Source: JAADEM01 sp965371855
Lineage (GTDB): Bacteria; Bacteroidota; Bacteroidia; Bacteroidales; Marinilabiliaceae
Direction: 5' to 3'
NCBI GenBank assembly: GCA_965371855.1
Contig: CBDUZZ010000057.1
Span: forward strand, 1 to 32,024
Length of the DNA: 32,024 nucleotides
The notes under the pieces were generated by a model. It did not search any database, had not been told where the DNA came from, and was given only the letters and a program-made list of their open reading frames with translations. Below are positions 16,968 through 25,654 of the stretch, piece by piece. The translations under genes were made by a program, and so were the position numbers. Each line of letters begins with the position of its first letter. Position 1 is the first letter of the stretch.

Positions 16968-18032
16968 TTATATGCGCAACATAAAGAAACTGAAATCAGG
17001 GAAAAAAAGTTTAATAATATATTCAACAGACCACTTTACCAATACCAAAGAAAACCTCAAGTAATTCATAAGCAATACTATAAATGAAAAATGCTCTTTA
17101 ATTATTTTAAGATTCTCATAACGAAAATACAAATAGTTATTCCACGTAACTCCATCAATCAAGTATTTTGAAAATACATGTTCACATCTCACTATACTAT
17201 TTGATTTCTTTAACGCTTTAATAACCCAATCATAATCTGAAGACATCCTGTATCTAAGATCAAACATCTGTATTTTAGTTCTACTAAAAACAACAGACTG
17301 ATGAGAAACAATCATTTCACCAACACCTAAGGATTTCCAATTAAATTTATCAGGAGCATCAATTTCAACAACAGAATTACCATTGGAATCAATCAATAAT
17401 GTTTTCCCATAATAAACATCCGCCTGAGTGTTTGTTTCAAACATTTTACTTATTACACTCTCATCATTTATTAAATCACCGGCATTTAAAAACATAATAT
17501 ATCGACCCTGAAATAATTTAATTCCCTTATTCATTGCATCATATATCCCTCCATCTTTCTCACTAACCCAGTAATCAAGATAATCTTCGTATTTATATAT
17601 TATATCCAATGTTCCATCAGCCGACCCTCCATCAATAATAACATATTCTACATTTGGATAAGTTTGTTTCAATACACTTTGAATTGTTGCTTCAAGATGT
17701 TTCTCGCCATTAAACACAACTGTAATAATCGAGATTAGAGGAATAGAGTCCATTTTATAATCCTGATTACTAATAACATATTCATTTAAATCAACTTTCT
17801 TAGTTTGAATATCATTATCGTCAACAATACACCAATCGTCATCATATCTAGAATAACTATACTTAAAAAACCCTTTTGTTCTGAGGCCCCCTTCGCCCAT
17901 ACGATCAGCTTCTGCAGGCAAAAAAATAGCCGACTTATAATTGCAACCAGTGTTATTAATTATCGATGGTCTAACCTCTGATACAATACCTATTGTGTTG
18001 TAATATTTATTTGAAGAAAACACATTACTCAT
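16968..18032 (-). CDS. Family 2 glycosyltransferase with a ~95-residue N-terminal extension
   Basis: This 354-residue protein has a GT-A catalytic domain starting at about residue 98 (PLISIITVVFNGEKHLEATIQSVL). It carries the IDGGSADGT nucleotide-binding motif, GGIYDAMNKGI and NAGD (the DxD-equivalent region). About 55 C-terminal residues include a hydrophobic stretch that may bind the membrane. The N-terminal extension contains FLPAEADRMGEGGLRTKGFF, which is not part of the glycosyltransferase fold. I recall GEGGLRTKG-like motifs in other polysaccharide-locus proteins, but its role is unknown to me. The start codon directly abuts the licD stop (TAG then ATG), suggesting translational coupling. 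It is last in the seven-gene run. It probably adds one sugar of the repeat unit at the cytoplasmic membrane; the donor is unknown. Confidence 0.88.
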   Translation of the reverse strand: MSNVFSSNKYYNTIGIVSEVRPSIINNTGCNYKSAIFLPAEADRMGEGGLRTKGFFKYSYSRYDDDWCIVDDNDIQTKKVDLNEYVISNQDYKMDSIPLISIITVVFNGEKHLEATIQSVLKQTYPNVEYVIIDGGSADGTLDIIYKYEDYLDYWVSEKDGGIYDAMNKGIKLFQGRYIMFLNAGDLINDESVISKMFETNTQADVYYGKTLLIDSNGNSVVEIDAPDKFNWKSLGVGEMIVSHQSVVFSRTKIQMFDLRYRMSSDYDWVIKALKKSNSIVRCEHVFSKYLIDGVTWNNYLYFRYENLKIIKEHFSFIVLLMNYLRFSLVLVKWSVEYIIKLFFPDFSFFMLRI

Positions 18033-18704
18033 CTATATATTGTTTATCTCATTTATTCTTTTCTTAAAAATTACAGATCTTAATATTTTATGAAGTTCAG
18101 GAAATAGTTTTTTGAATCTTATTTTAATTTTTACTGATAACTTATAGATTTCTGCATGTTGATTTTTTATTGGTATTTTCCAGTCATGCCCGTAATGGTA
18201 TAAAAGACACTCTTTATAATCTTCGGGTATATTAAAGGATTTTCCTAAAAAACTATACTTTACAGTATTAATCAAAAATCTTTCCTTAATAATTTCATCT
18301 CCCATACTTCGAAAACCAAAACATGCTTTTTTGAAAATATAAACATCTATGTATTCTCCCTCTCTGACTAGTGATAACAGGTCATTAAAATATCTTCCGA
18401 CTTCAAATCCATGCTTTCTGAAATCAAAAAGGAGATCTATAAAGGATACCCTGTTTTCATCCAAAATAATCACATCAATATCTTCATCATACTCAATAAA
18501 ATCATTTTCTCTAATTGCCCCCAGTAAAGTACCGTATGCTAAACTGAACTCTAATTCATTCTTATCCATTATATCCTTAAAAAGAAACAAATTCTCTTCA
18601 GCAATATCTTTGTTTATTGCTTTTACCCCTAATTCAAATACTTTCTCTTTAAAAGAATAAACCCCCTTAGAAGTCTGAATATTCTGTAATAAATTTGTAC
18701 TCAT
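18033..18704 (-). CDS. LicD family phosphotransferase
   Basis: This 223-residue protein carries the LicD hallmarks: YGTLLGAIR at residues 57-65, followed by the acidic metal site EYDEDIDV at about 71-78. LicD proteins use a CDP-activated donor, classically CDP-choline, to move a phospho-alcohol onto a glycan. It is somewhat shorter than many LicD proteins but the core is intact. There is no signal peptide, so it acts on the cytoplasmic side before flipping. It lies 27 bases downstream of the nucleotidyltransferase/PLP fusion, which would supply its donor, and abuts the downstream glycosyltransferase gene. I do not assign choline as the substrate because neither a choline kinase nor a choline transporter is present. 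Confidence 0.88.
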   Translation of the reverse strand: MSTNLLQNIQTSKGVYSFKEKVFELGVKAINKDIAEENLFLFKDIMDKNELEFSLAYGTLLGAIRENDFIEYDEDIDVIILDENRVSFIDLLFDFRKHGFEVGRYFNDLLSLVREGEYIDVYIFKKACFGFRSMGDEIIKERFLINTVKYSFLGKSFNIPEDYKECLLYHYGHDWKIPIKNQHAEIYKLSVKIKIRFKKLFPELHKILRSVIFKKRINEINNI

Positions 18705-18731
18705 GTTGATAACATCACCATTTTTAATTAA

Positions 18732-20549
18732 CTAAATCTCATCATTTAGTTCTTTCAGGCATTTTGATATAAACTCATTGTCCTTTCTTTCCCTGACTGC
18801 AATGCGAACATATTCTTTACCCTCAAAACCTATCTTTCCCGTTAAGTCTTTTACAAAAATGTCATATCGAAACAGTAACTCTTTAGTTAATTCGGTAGCA
18901 GAGAATCGGTTAACTACCTCACACAAAAAATAGTTTGCTTCGGAAGGGATTACTCTTAAAAAAGATAAAGCTTTCAATTCCTCAAAAAACCAGTTTCTTT
19001 CTTCAATAATTAAGTCGCAACCTTCAGCATACTCATTTTTGTACTTATTAATAATTTGTAAAAAGAATTCTCCAAATGAGTTGATATTCCAAATTGAAAG
19101 GTTACTCTTCACTTTCTTCATCAACTCCTGATTGGAACTTGCCAATACTCCAAGTCTCAATCCAGGCACTCCGTAACTTTTACTTATACTTTTAATAATT
19201 ATAAGATTATTAAACCGCATAAGAATATCTGCTACAATCAATGTGTTTTCCTCACTATTCCCTGAAAAGTCCACAAAGGATTCATCAACAATCAGCCTTT
19301 TATTATCCTTTTGCAGTTTATCGAGTAATAACAACACTTTACGTTTTGAAATGAAATTTCCACTTGGGTTGTCCGGATTTATTAATATTAAATTATCACA
19401 CTTTAACGATAATTCATATAAATCATCAACATCATATGTGAAATTATCATTTGCCGGAATATACTTTACAACTCTTTCATAACCCAATGTTTCGGGATAC
19501 TCATTAAATGTTGGAAAAGTTAAACCAAATGTACCAGTTATACTCTTCGAAAGTGATTTTATCAGCTCTGCTGCTCCATTACCCACCACAATATTCTCTT
19601 CTTCAACACCAAACATCATTCCTGCCAAAAGGTTCTGAACATCAAGCCCTGACGGATATTCGGTTAATAGATGGTCGAAATAAGCCTTAATCTCATTCTT
19701 CAATTCAGTATTAGGAAAAAAGGGATTTGTCAGATAGCAAAAGTCTTTAATAGAAGAATATCGCCAATATCCACCATATCGACGTTGCATCAACTCCAAT
19801 TTGGTATCTTCATCCGGAGCAAATATTGTCTCAGCATTATCCTTATCCTGTGCGTCGTCAATTTCATACCATTTTTCTCCGTTCAAACGCATTGCTCTTA
19901 ACTCTTGATTTTCAAGTTTAACAATAACTCGCAGTACCTGTTCATAGTACTCGTTATTTCCTAATGCTTTAGAATATGCTTCAAGAAATGGCACATAAGT
20001 ATTTTGAGAGAACTTTTTGGAAAATTTATGGATATTAACAGTTTTATAATATTGATCAAGCTCATTAAAATTGATATCTTTTTTTGGAATAAAACTTACT
20101 ATTCGATCCTGATTATCCAATTTTACAACTGTACCATCCATCCATGATTCATATTTATCAACCACAGAAAGAGAATTGCGTTCATTCTCAAGTAAGTCTT
20201 TTAAAATCTTTTCTTCAAAAATCAAATCACTCTCTAAAAGTAATGTATCATCCTTCAACAAATACTCCTTTGCAAGAAAAAGAGAATAAATATTATTTGT
20301 TTTGTCGTAGACCGGATTAACAACATATTCTATATCGATATTTTTATAATTATTACCTATGAACTTTTGTAGCTTCTCACGTTTATATCCTACCACCATA
20401 ACCACCTTACGAATTCCAACATTGTTTAACTTATCCAGTGCCAGTTCTATTAATGTTCTTCCGTGTATTTTCAACATACACTTAGTATTACATCTAGTGT
20501 ATTTACCAAGTCTGCTACCCATTCCGGCAGCCAAAATTATTGCTTGCAT
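18732..20549 (-). CDS. Fusion of LicC-like nucleotidyltransferase and HisC/CobD-like PLP enzyme
   Basis: This 605-residue protein has two domains. Residues 1 to about 240 form a sugar-nucleotidyltransferase fold: LAAGMGSRLG (6-15), TKCMLKIHGRTLIE (22-35), the ESD metal site (106-108) and EIDDAQD (229-235), as in LicC/PntC-type cytidylyltransferases. Residues about 265-605 form a fold-type I PLP enzyme: NPDNPSG (391-397), DESFVDF with PLP-binding D422, the Schiff-base lysine K457 in SISKSYG, PGLRLG (462-467), and a carboxylate-binding Arg (about 582). This pattern fits the histidinol-phosphate aminotransferase / threonine-phosphate decarboxylase subgroup. All catalytic residues I can check are intact. 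It sits just upstream of licD. The likely role is to make an amino-alcohol phosphate and activate it with CTP for LicD. Candidates are phosphoethanolamine, serinol phosphate or an aminophosphonate; sequence does not decide between them. Confidence 0.87.
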   Translation of the reverse strand: MQAIILAAGMGSRLGKYTRCNTKCMLKIHGRTLIELALDKLNNVGIRKVVMVVGYKREKLQKFIGNNYKNIDIEYVVNPVYDKTNNIYSLFLAKEYLLKDDTLLLESDLIFEEKILKDLLENERNSLSVVDKYESWMDGTVVKLDNQDRIVSFIPKKDINFNELDQYYKTVNIHKFSKKFSQNTYVPFLEAYSKALGNNEYYEQVLRVIVKLENQELRAMRLNGEKWYEIDDAQDKDNAETIFAPDEDTKLELMQRRYGGYWRYSSIKDFCYLTNPFFPNTELKNEIKAYFDHLLTEYPSGLDVQNLLAGMMFGVEEENIVVGNGAAELIKSLSKSITGTFGLTFPTFNEYPETLGYERVVKYIPANDNFTYDVDDLYELSLKCDNLILINPDNPSGNFISKRKVLLLLDKLQKDNKRLIVDESFVDFSGNSEENTLIVADILMRFNNLIIIKSISKSYGVPGLRLGVLASSNQELMKKVKSNLSIWNINSFGEFFLQIINKYKNEYAEGCDLIIEERNWFFEELKALSFLRVIPSEANYFLCEVVNRFSATELTKELLFRYDIFVKDLTGKIGFEGKEYVRIAVRERKDNEFISKCLKELNDEI

Positions 20550-20590
20550 ATAGTTATAGCCTTAATATCGTTTTATTACTACAAAAACAA

Positions 20591-21526
20591 TTATTTTTTT
20601 ATCAATAGTATTTTAAGTATTTTTTTCACTCTATGAGGTATTATTCTCTTCAAAAAATTACTTTTTAGAAGAACATTTTCAAACCTCTCATTATATTTAT
20701 AGTTATCTATAATATATTGTGGATGTCTTAACGGAAACTCTATTTCTCCCGTTTCAACATAAGACTTATCAGGTGTCCCGAATGTATGAGTAGCATCATC
20801 TCCAAATCCAATATTTTCAACCAAATTACATTTGGGAATAATACATAATTGACCTTGTGCTGCCAGGGAGAAATACCATTGCCAATCCCATGTATTAACA
20901 GATTTTGTTTTTAATAATTTCACGCAATTTCTCCAATGATTTACACTAACATTACTATGTCCCATATTTCGGATAATAATATCTTTTTGCCAAGAATTAA
21001 ACCATTCCATATCAAAATCCATATTTTTCCATGCTCTCCTCCAAGAAGCCCATCCCCAACAACCTTTATATCTGGAAAACAGATAAGAGTCGTCATCAGG
21101 CATATATCCCAGGTGATTATTACCACTGATCATTCCAATCCTGTCGTCAGAATGATATTTAATTAATAACTCTTCACAATACCTGAAGAAACTATGAGTA
21201 GGGCATGTGTCGTCCTCTAAAATTATACCCATATCTTCATTCTCAAAAAACCAGTCTATAGATGTTTTCACATTTGGCCCGCAGCCTAAATTTTTCTCTC
21301 GAAATAGAGTTTTTACTTCACAATTCCAATCTATATTATTCATTACATAATCACGAACTGCTTTTACTTTCACATCTTCATCAGGCTTATCGGATCTGGC
21401 ACCATCGGCTGCAATATATATCTTATATGGTTTAGACTTACGTATAGACTCAAACACTTGTTTTGTAGTTTCTAATCTATTAAAAATTAATATAAGTACC
21501 GGTACTTTCAATAAATATTCTGACAT
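20591..21526 (-). CDS. Glycosyltransferase, GT-A fold (GT2-like)
   Basis: This 311-residue protein begins with VPVLILIFNRLETTKQVFESI, a nucleotide-sugar transferase N-terminus. It continues with ADGAR, GIILEDDTCPTHSFF (metal-binding acidic cluster) and the family-typical GCWGWASWRRAW motif. It resembles the 'hemolysin-like' group of glycosyltransferases common in polysaccharide loci. There is no signal peptide; a short basic hydrophobic C-terminus may touch the membrane. It starts 4 bases after the FkbM gene and belongs to the same transcript. Donor and acceptor are unknown. Confidence 0.8.
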   Translation of the reverse strand: MSEYLLKVPVLILIFNRLETTKQVFESIRKSKPYKIYIAADGARSDKPDEDVKVKAVRDYVMNNIDWNCEVKTLFREKNLGCGPNVKTSIDWFFENEDMGIILEDDTCPTHSFFRYCEELLIKYHSDDRIGMISGNNHLGYMPDDDSYLFSRYKGCWGWASWRRAWKNMDFDMEWFNSWQKDIIIRNMGHSNVSVNHWRNCVKLLKTKSVNTWDWQWYFSLAAQGQLCIIPKCNLVENIGFGDDATHTFGTPDKSYVETGEIEFPLRHPQYIIDNYKYNERFENVLLKSNFLKRIIPHRVKKILKILLIKK

Positions 21527-21530
21527 AACC

Positions 21531-22268
21531 TTATTTTCTTTTATCAGTCAACATAAAATCTCGTCCCACAAAGAATACTGTATTAATAGTTTTGGAATAT
21601 ATCGTATAATCATACTGTTTTAGATATTTAGCTATTTCATTTTCATCAATTTCTTTCATGTTATTACCAAGTATTTCTATTAAAATCACCTTGGGTTTAT
21701 ATTTATTAAAATCTAATGATTTTAATACCATAAAGTCCAAGCCCTCTACATCTATTGACAAGAAATCTATTTCTTGATTTTTAGAAAGATTTACGTCCAG
21801 GACTTCATTTAAAGTGGCAGTTTCCATATTTGTAGTGGATTTTATAAAATATTCCCCTGACACATCCCTTTCATCTGATAAATCTTTTACAAAACCATTT
21901 AAAGCAGGCTCATTAAATGAGTAATAAGTCAATACTTGTTTCTTATCTGCAATAGGCTTTTCGATATTTATATCTCTTTTTCTCATCTTGTTAAAAGCCT
22001 TCATACTATTTGGCATTGCATCAATATTTATTCCATTCCAGCCTTTTTTATAAAAAAAGAAAGTGTTTGAAAATCTTTTTGGATGTAGAGCTCCAACATC
22101 AACATAAAAACCCTTTATCTGTTTTTCAAATAATCTTCTCAAGATCATATCCTCACCCTCTTGAGAATATGACTTTAGTGCATAACCATCCAAATGGTTA
22201 TTCTTAAAACGAACAACCTTATTTACAACACTTTCCGGAAAGATTGATTTAAATAGTCTTTTTAACAT
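21531..22268 (-). CDS. FkbM family methyltransferase
   Basis: This 245-residue protein has the FkbM/Methyltransf_21 pattern: GFYVDVGALHPKRFSNTFFFYKKGWNGINIDAMP (SAM-binding strand and loops) and later IDFLSIDVEGLDFMVLKSLDF. Such enzymes O-methylate sugars in exopolysaccharides and other glycans, using S-adenosylmethionine. The gene overlaps the end of the flippase gene by 20 bases and lies 4 bases before the next glycosyltransferase gene, so it is part of the same operon. It probably methylates a sugar of the repeat unit. The position modified is unknown. Confidence 0.88.
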   Translation of the reverse strand: MLKRLFKSIFPESVVNKVVRFKNNHLDGYALKSYSQEGEDMILRRLFEKQIKGFYVDVGALHPKRFSNTFFFYKKGWNGINIDAMPNSMKAFNKMRKRDINIEKPIADKKQVLTYYSFNEPALNGFVKDLSDERDVSGEYFIKSTTNMETATLNEVLDVNLSKNQEIDFLSIDVEGLDFMVLKSLDFNKYKPKVILIEILGNNMKEIDENEIAKYLKQYDYTIYSKTINTVFFVGRDFMLTDKRK

Positions 22269-23574
22269 TAAATATCCTAATAAACAATAAACTTTTTGAC
22301 AAATTAATAAAGTTACTTCTGGTTTTTTTATGAAAAACTAAACACAAATAAGCAGATACAAAATATGAGATTAATGTCGCCACTGCAGCACCTTTAATCC
22401 CAAATTTTCCAATTAAAATATAATTTAATATTATATTTAGAACTGCACCTATTGTTGTGTAAATAGAATAGAATATTTGTAGATTTTCAGCAATTAGCCA
22501 TTTTCCACTTGCTACACCAACAAAAACAAATACTCCTGCCCATATATGTATCATCAAAACATTACCTGCCTCATTATATTGTTCTCCATAAAGCAACATA
22601 ACAATCCAATCACTCATAAAAGTCATTGGTAAAGCTATAACCACCGCTAATAATACCATAAGATTATAAAGATTCTGAAGTCTTGAATTATAAAGCTCTT
22701 TACTTTGTTGTTTCGCATTTATAATTGCAGGAAATAAAGAAGAAGTTATTACGATAGGTATAAAATACCAGGCTTCACTAATCCTAACCGCGGCTGCATA
22801 TTGTCCAACAGCTCCACTATATAACATTTCTTTGATCATAACCTGATCTATTCTCATATAGATAGAAATAACAATACCACTTATAATAAGTGGCCAACTA
22901 TCCTTTAACAATCCATTAACGATGGCTTTATTAAATTTTAGATTATACATTTTCAGGTTTGTTTCTTTTAAAAAAAAATAGATAAACCCACATGCCAGAA
23001 TAAAACTATCAAAAAGGATAACAAAAGCAAATGAAACCAAAGGTGCATTTTTCAGAATAAGAACTACTTTAATAACAGTTGAGAAGAGTAAACTTATTAT
23101 GTTCGCATACACAACAAACTTACTCATTACTTTACTTTGAAAATAAAAATCAACAACATTAAAGCTTTGAAATATAGTAGAACCGGCTATTATAAAAACT
23201 AAAACATTAGTATATGTATCATTTGAAGTAAAGTTTATAGCAACAAACAATAATAAAAACACGACAAATGAGCCAAAGAGTTTTAACACAAATGCAGTCC
23301 CAACAATTTCACCTTCCTTTTTCTGGTTATTCAGAAGCTCTCTGACAACAATGCTATCTAACCCAAATGTTGCAACAACTGCAAAAAGCCCCACAAAAGA
23401 TTGAGCATAACTTAATAGTCCGAATTTATCCGGTCCAAGATACCGTGCAACCCAAACGCCAACCAGCAGACCGACAAACATTCGTAAGATTTTCTCACCC
23501 AAAAGCCATGATGTATTTTTTAAATACTTCATAAAACCTTCATGACCTTTAAGTGTCAAAATGTTTTTTATCAT
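22249..23574 (-). CDS. Wzx-type polysaccharide flippase (MOP superfamily)
   Basis: This 441-residue integral membrane protein has about 12 or more hydrophobic helices. The N-terminal KNTSWLLGEKILRMFVGLLVGVWVARYLGPDKFGLLSYAQSF is characteristic of the oligosaccharide-flippase (polysaccharide biosynthesis protein) family. It would translocate undecaprenyl-linked repeat units across the cytoplasmic membrane. A second in-frame ATG at 23532 (residue 15) is a possible start; the longer form lies 27 bases after ftsE and is kept. It overlaps the FkbM gene by 20 bases. No Wzy polymerase accompanies it in this window. Confidence 0.9.
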   Translation of the reverse strand: MIKNILTLKGHEGFMKYLKNTSWLLGEKILRMFVGLLVGVWVARYLGPDKFGLLSYAQSFVGLFAVVATFGLDSIVVRELLNNQKKEGEIVGTAFVLKLFGSFVVFLLLFVAINFTSNDTYTNVLVFIIAGSTIFQSFNVVDFYFQSKVMSKFVVYANIISLLFSTVIKVVLILKNAPLVSFAFVILFDSFILACGFIYFFLKETNLKMYNLKFNKAIVNGLLKDSWPLIISGIVISIYMRIDQVMIKEMLYSGAVGQYAAAVRISEAWYFIPIVITSSLFPAIINAKQQSKELYNSRLQNLYNLMVLLAVVIALPMTFMSDWIVMLLYGEQYNEAGNVLMIHIWAGVFVFVGVASGKWLIAENLQIFYSIYTTIGAVLNIILNYILIGKFGIKGAAVATLISYFVSAYLCLVFHKKTRSNFINLSKSLLFIRIFNVKKTI

Positions 23575-23601
23575 ACCTCGAGTACCATCAGTTCCTTTAA
23601 T

Positions 23602-24336
23602 CTACTCCTCTGTCAAGTCAAAATCTATCTCTTCCTGCACGGATTCAATCAGTCGTGTATCCTCACAACGAACTGTCCTGCCGGGAAATTTCTTTATCAG
23701 ATTATAGTTATGAGTAGCCATTATAACAGCTTTGCCGCCTCTGCAAATGCTTTGTAAAATAACCATTAACTCATCAGATGTATCAGGATCAAGATTACCG
23801 GTAGGCTCATCAGCAAGAATTAATTCAGGCGCATTAAGCAACGAACGAGCTATGCCAATACGCTGCTGCTCACCACCTGAAAGCTGATGAGGCATTTTAT
23901 ATCCTTTATGTACCATATCTACTTGTGATAAAACTTCCCTGATACGCACATCCATCTCTTTTTTATTTTTCCACCCTGTTGCTTTTAATACAAACTGAAG
24001 ATTCTCATATACTGATCGATCAGACAACAATTGAAAATCCTGAAAAATAATTCCCATCCTTCTTCTCAGATATGGAACATCTTTACTCTTTATTTCATTT
24101 AAAGAGTATCCGGCCACAAATCCGACCCCCTCATTTAAAGGCAGCTCATGGTACATTGTTTTCAATAAACTTGATTTACCGCTTCCAACTTTCCCAATTA
24201 AGAAAATAAATTCTCCCGGTTTAACATTAATATCTACATCCCGCAATATTATATGCTCCTCCTGACGAATTATAACGCTTTTAAACTCAACAATATTACC
24301 GTTGCTGTTATTTATTTCCGATGGTTGTTGCCTCAT
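23602..24336 (-). CDS. ftsE: FtsE, cell-division ABC transporter ATPase
   Basis: This 244-residue ABC ATPase has Walker A GKVGSGKSS (residues 48-56), the signature QLSGGEQQRIGIARSLL (151-167) and Walker B LILADEPTGNLDPDTS with D176/E177. The overall pattern is FtsE, which works with FtsX to control peptidoglycan hydrolases at the division site. The K in GKVGSGKS is, as I recall, usual for Bacteroidota FtsE. No ftsX gene is present here. It is the first gene of the minus-strand polysaccharide run and is divergent from mltG, another cell-wall gene. A lipoprotein-release-type ATPase (LolD-like) is the main alternative. Confidence 0.85.
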   Translation of the reverse strand: MRQQPSEINNSNGNIVEFKSVIIRQEEHIILRDVDINVKPGEFIFLIGKVGSGKSSLLKTMYHELPLNEGVGFVAGYSLNEIKSKDVPYLRRRMGIIFQDFQLLSDRSVYENLQFVLKATGWKNKKEMDVRIREVLSQVDMVHKGYKMPHQLSGGEQQRIGIARSLLNAPELILADEPTGNLDPDTSDELMVILQSICRGGKAVIMATHNYNLIKKFPGRTVRCEDTRLIESVQEEIDFDLTEE

Positions 24337-24418
24337 ATCTTATATATTCCTTTACTAATGTTTTTCAAAGTAACACATTTTTTCCCAACCCATGAAAAAG
24401 ACAAAAACAAAAATATGA

Positions 24419-24451
24419 TTTGTTTACACTTTAAAAAATTGAGTATTTTTG
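24419..24451 (+). promoter_or_regulatory. mltG promoter
   Basis: TTTG at 24419-24422 and TATTTTTG at 24444-24451 are separated by 21 bases, matching both Bacteroidota promoter boxes exactly. The start codon at 24466 is only about 15 bases past the -7 box, so the mRNA leader must be very short. Confidence 0.7.
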
Positions 24452-24465
24452 TATCTTAAAATATC

Positions 24466-25554
24466 ATGAATATGACATCACCAAAAAGCACCCCAAAAAA
24501 GGAAACAAGAAAAGGAAGAAAAATAAAACACATAATAATCACGATTATTGCAATAACACTGCTATGGGTGGGAAGTATAGGATACAAATATTACAATTAT
24601 ATATTTGAACCTAACGTAATTATCCCGGATAGTACTGAAACATTAATCTTCATCCCCAGCGATTCGTCTTTTAGTGCGGTAACAGATATCCTAGAGAACA
24701 AAGGTTACCTAAAAGATACTGATGGTTTTGAATGGGTAGCACAAAAGAAAAACTATTCTAATAGCGTTATTGGCGGGTGTTACACACTGAAACATAACAT
24801 GAACAATAATGACCTTGTTAACCTCCTAAGGTCGGGTCGGCAAACACCGGTAAAAATAACATTCAATAACATCAGAACGCTTGAGCAACTTGCAGGTCGT
24901 ATAGCAAACCGCATTGAACCTGACTCACTAGAGCTAACAGTACTGTTGAATGACAGCAGTATTATTGCCGGTTATGGTTTCAACAAAAAAACATTCATTG
25001 CTATGTTCATCCCCAATACATATGAGTTTTACTGGACCACCTCAGCAAAAAAATTCATTGAGAGAATGAACCGGGAATACAAGTTATTTTGGAATGATAT
25101 AAGAGTGAAAAAAGCCAAAGTTGCCGGAATGACAGCTATTGAAGTTAATACTCTTGCATCCATCGTAGATGAAGAAACTATTAAGGCAGACGAAAAGGCT
25201 GTTGTAGCCGGACTTTATATAAACAGGCTGAACAAGGGGATGAGACTGCAGGCTGATCCCACCATTAAATTTGTCATAGGTGATTTCACTGTAAAAAGAA
25301 TACTAAACAAAGACCTAAAAATTGATTCGCCTTACAATACTTATTTATATTCAGGACTTCCACCCGGTCCAATACGAATACCTTCTATTCAGGGAATAGA
25401 TGCCGTACTTAATTACAAAAAACACAAATACCTGTATATGTGTGCCAAAGAAGACTTCTCCGGTTATCACAATTTTGCTAAAACATTAAAACAACATAAT
25501 CAAAATGCTGCACGATACAGAAAAGCATTAAGAAAAAACCGTATCTGGAGGTAG
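24466..25554 (+). CDS. mltG: Endolytic murein transglycosylase MltG (YceG-like)
   Basis: This 362-residue protein has a short basic cytoplasmic N-terminus and one membrane helix (about residues 22-41). A periplasmic YceG domain follows. The catalytic region is ASIVDEET (about 231-238), where E237 is the most likely active-site glutamate. It is followed by LQADPTIKFVIG, SPYNTYLYSGLPPGPI and the C-terminal YHNFAKTLKQHNQNAARYR. MltG cleaves nascent peptidoglycan strands and limits their length. An alternative ATG two codons in (24472) is possible. It diverges from ftsE and precedes the Wzc-type gene, with a separate promoter between them. Confidence 0.95.
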   Translation: MNMTSPKSTPKKETRKGRKIKHIIITIIAITLLWVGSIGYKYYNYIFEPNVIIPDSTETLIFIPSDSSFSAVTDILENKGYLKDTDGFEWVAQKKNYSNSVIGGCYTLKHNMNNNDLVNLLRSGRQTPVKITFNNIRTLEQLAGRIANRIEPDSLELTVLLNDSSIIAGYGFNKKTFIAMFIPNTYEFYWTTSAKKFIERMNREYKLFWNDIRVKKAKVAGMTAIEVNTLASIVDEETIKADEKAVVAGLYINRLNKGMRLQADPTIKFVIGDFTVKRILNKDLKIDSPYNTYLYSGLPPGPIRIPSIQGIDAVLNYKKHKYLYMCAKEDFSGYHNFAKTLKQHNQNAARYRKALRKNRIWR

Positions 25555-25563
25555 TTTACACAA

Positions 25564-25584
25564 GCTGTTAGCTGTTAGCTGTTA
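25564..25584. repeat. Three tandem copies of the heptamer GCTGTTA
   Basis: Three exact 7-base copies begin 9 bases after the mltG stop codon. They occupy the same position relative to a gene end as the AAGGTAT repeat after dapF, but with a different sequence. Confidence 0.85.
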
Positions 25585-25604
25585 GGTAAATTAAATAAAA
25601 AGGT

Positions 25605-25635
25605 TTTAAGCAATCAGTAAATATGATTATATTTG
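25605..25635 (+). promoter_or_regulatory. Promoter of the Wzc-type kinase gene
   Basis: TATATTTG at 25628-25635 is an exact -7 box, and TTTA at 25605-25608 lies 19 bases upstream as a one-mismatch -33 box. The start codon is 19 bases past the -7 box. Confidence 0.55.
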
Positions 25636-25654
25636 AAACCTAACATAAATTTTC

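Noticed and set aside
16828..17064. A plus-strand frame of 78 codons (68 from the ATG at 16858) with a basic product.
   Set aside because: Its last 97 bases are antisense to the end of a well-supported glycosyltransferase gene. It has no clear promoter and no recognisable family, and it is probably a chance frame in AT-rich DNA.
18732..19760. Reading the PLP part of the fusion as a plain histidine-biosynthesis hisC.
   Set aside because: It is fused to a nucleotidyltransferase, lies beside licD, and no other his gene is nearby. The motifs are shared by several HisC-like activities.
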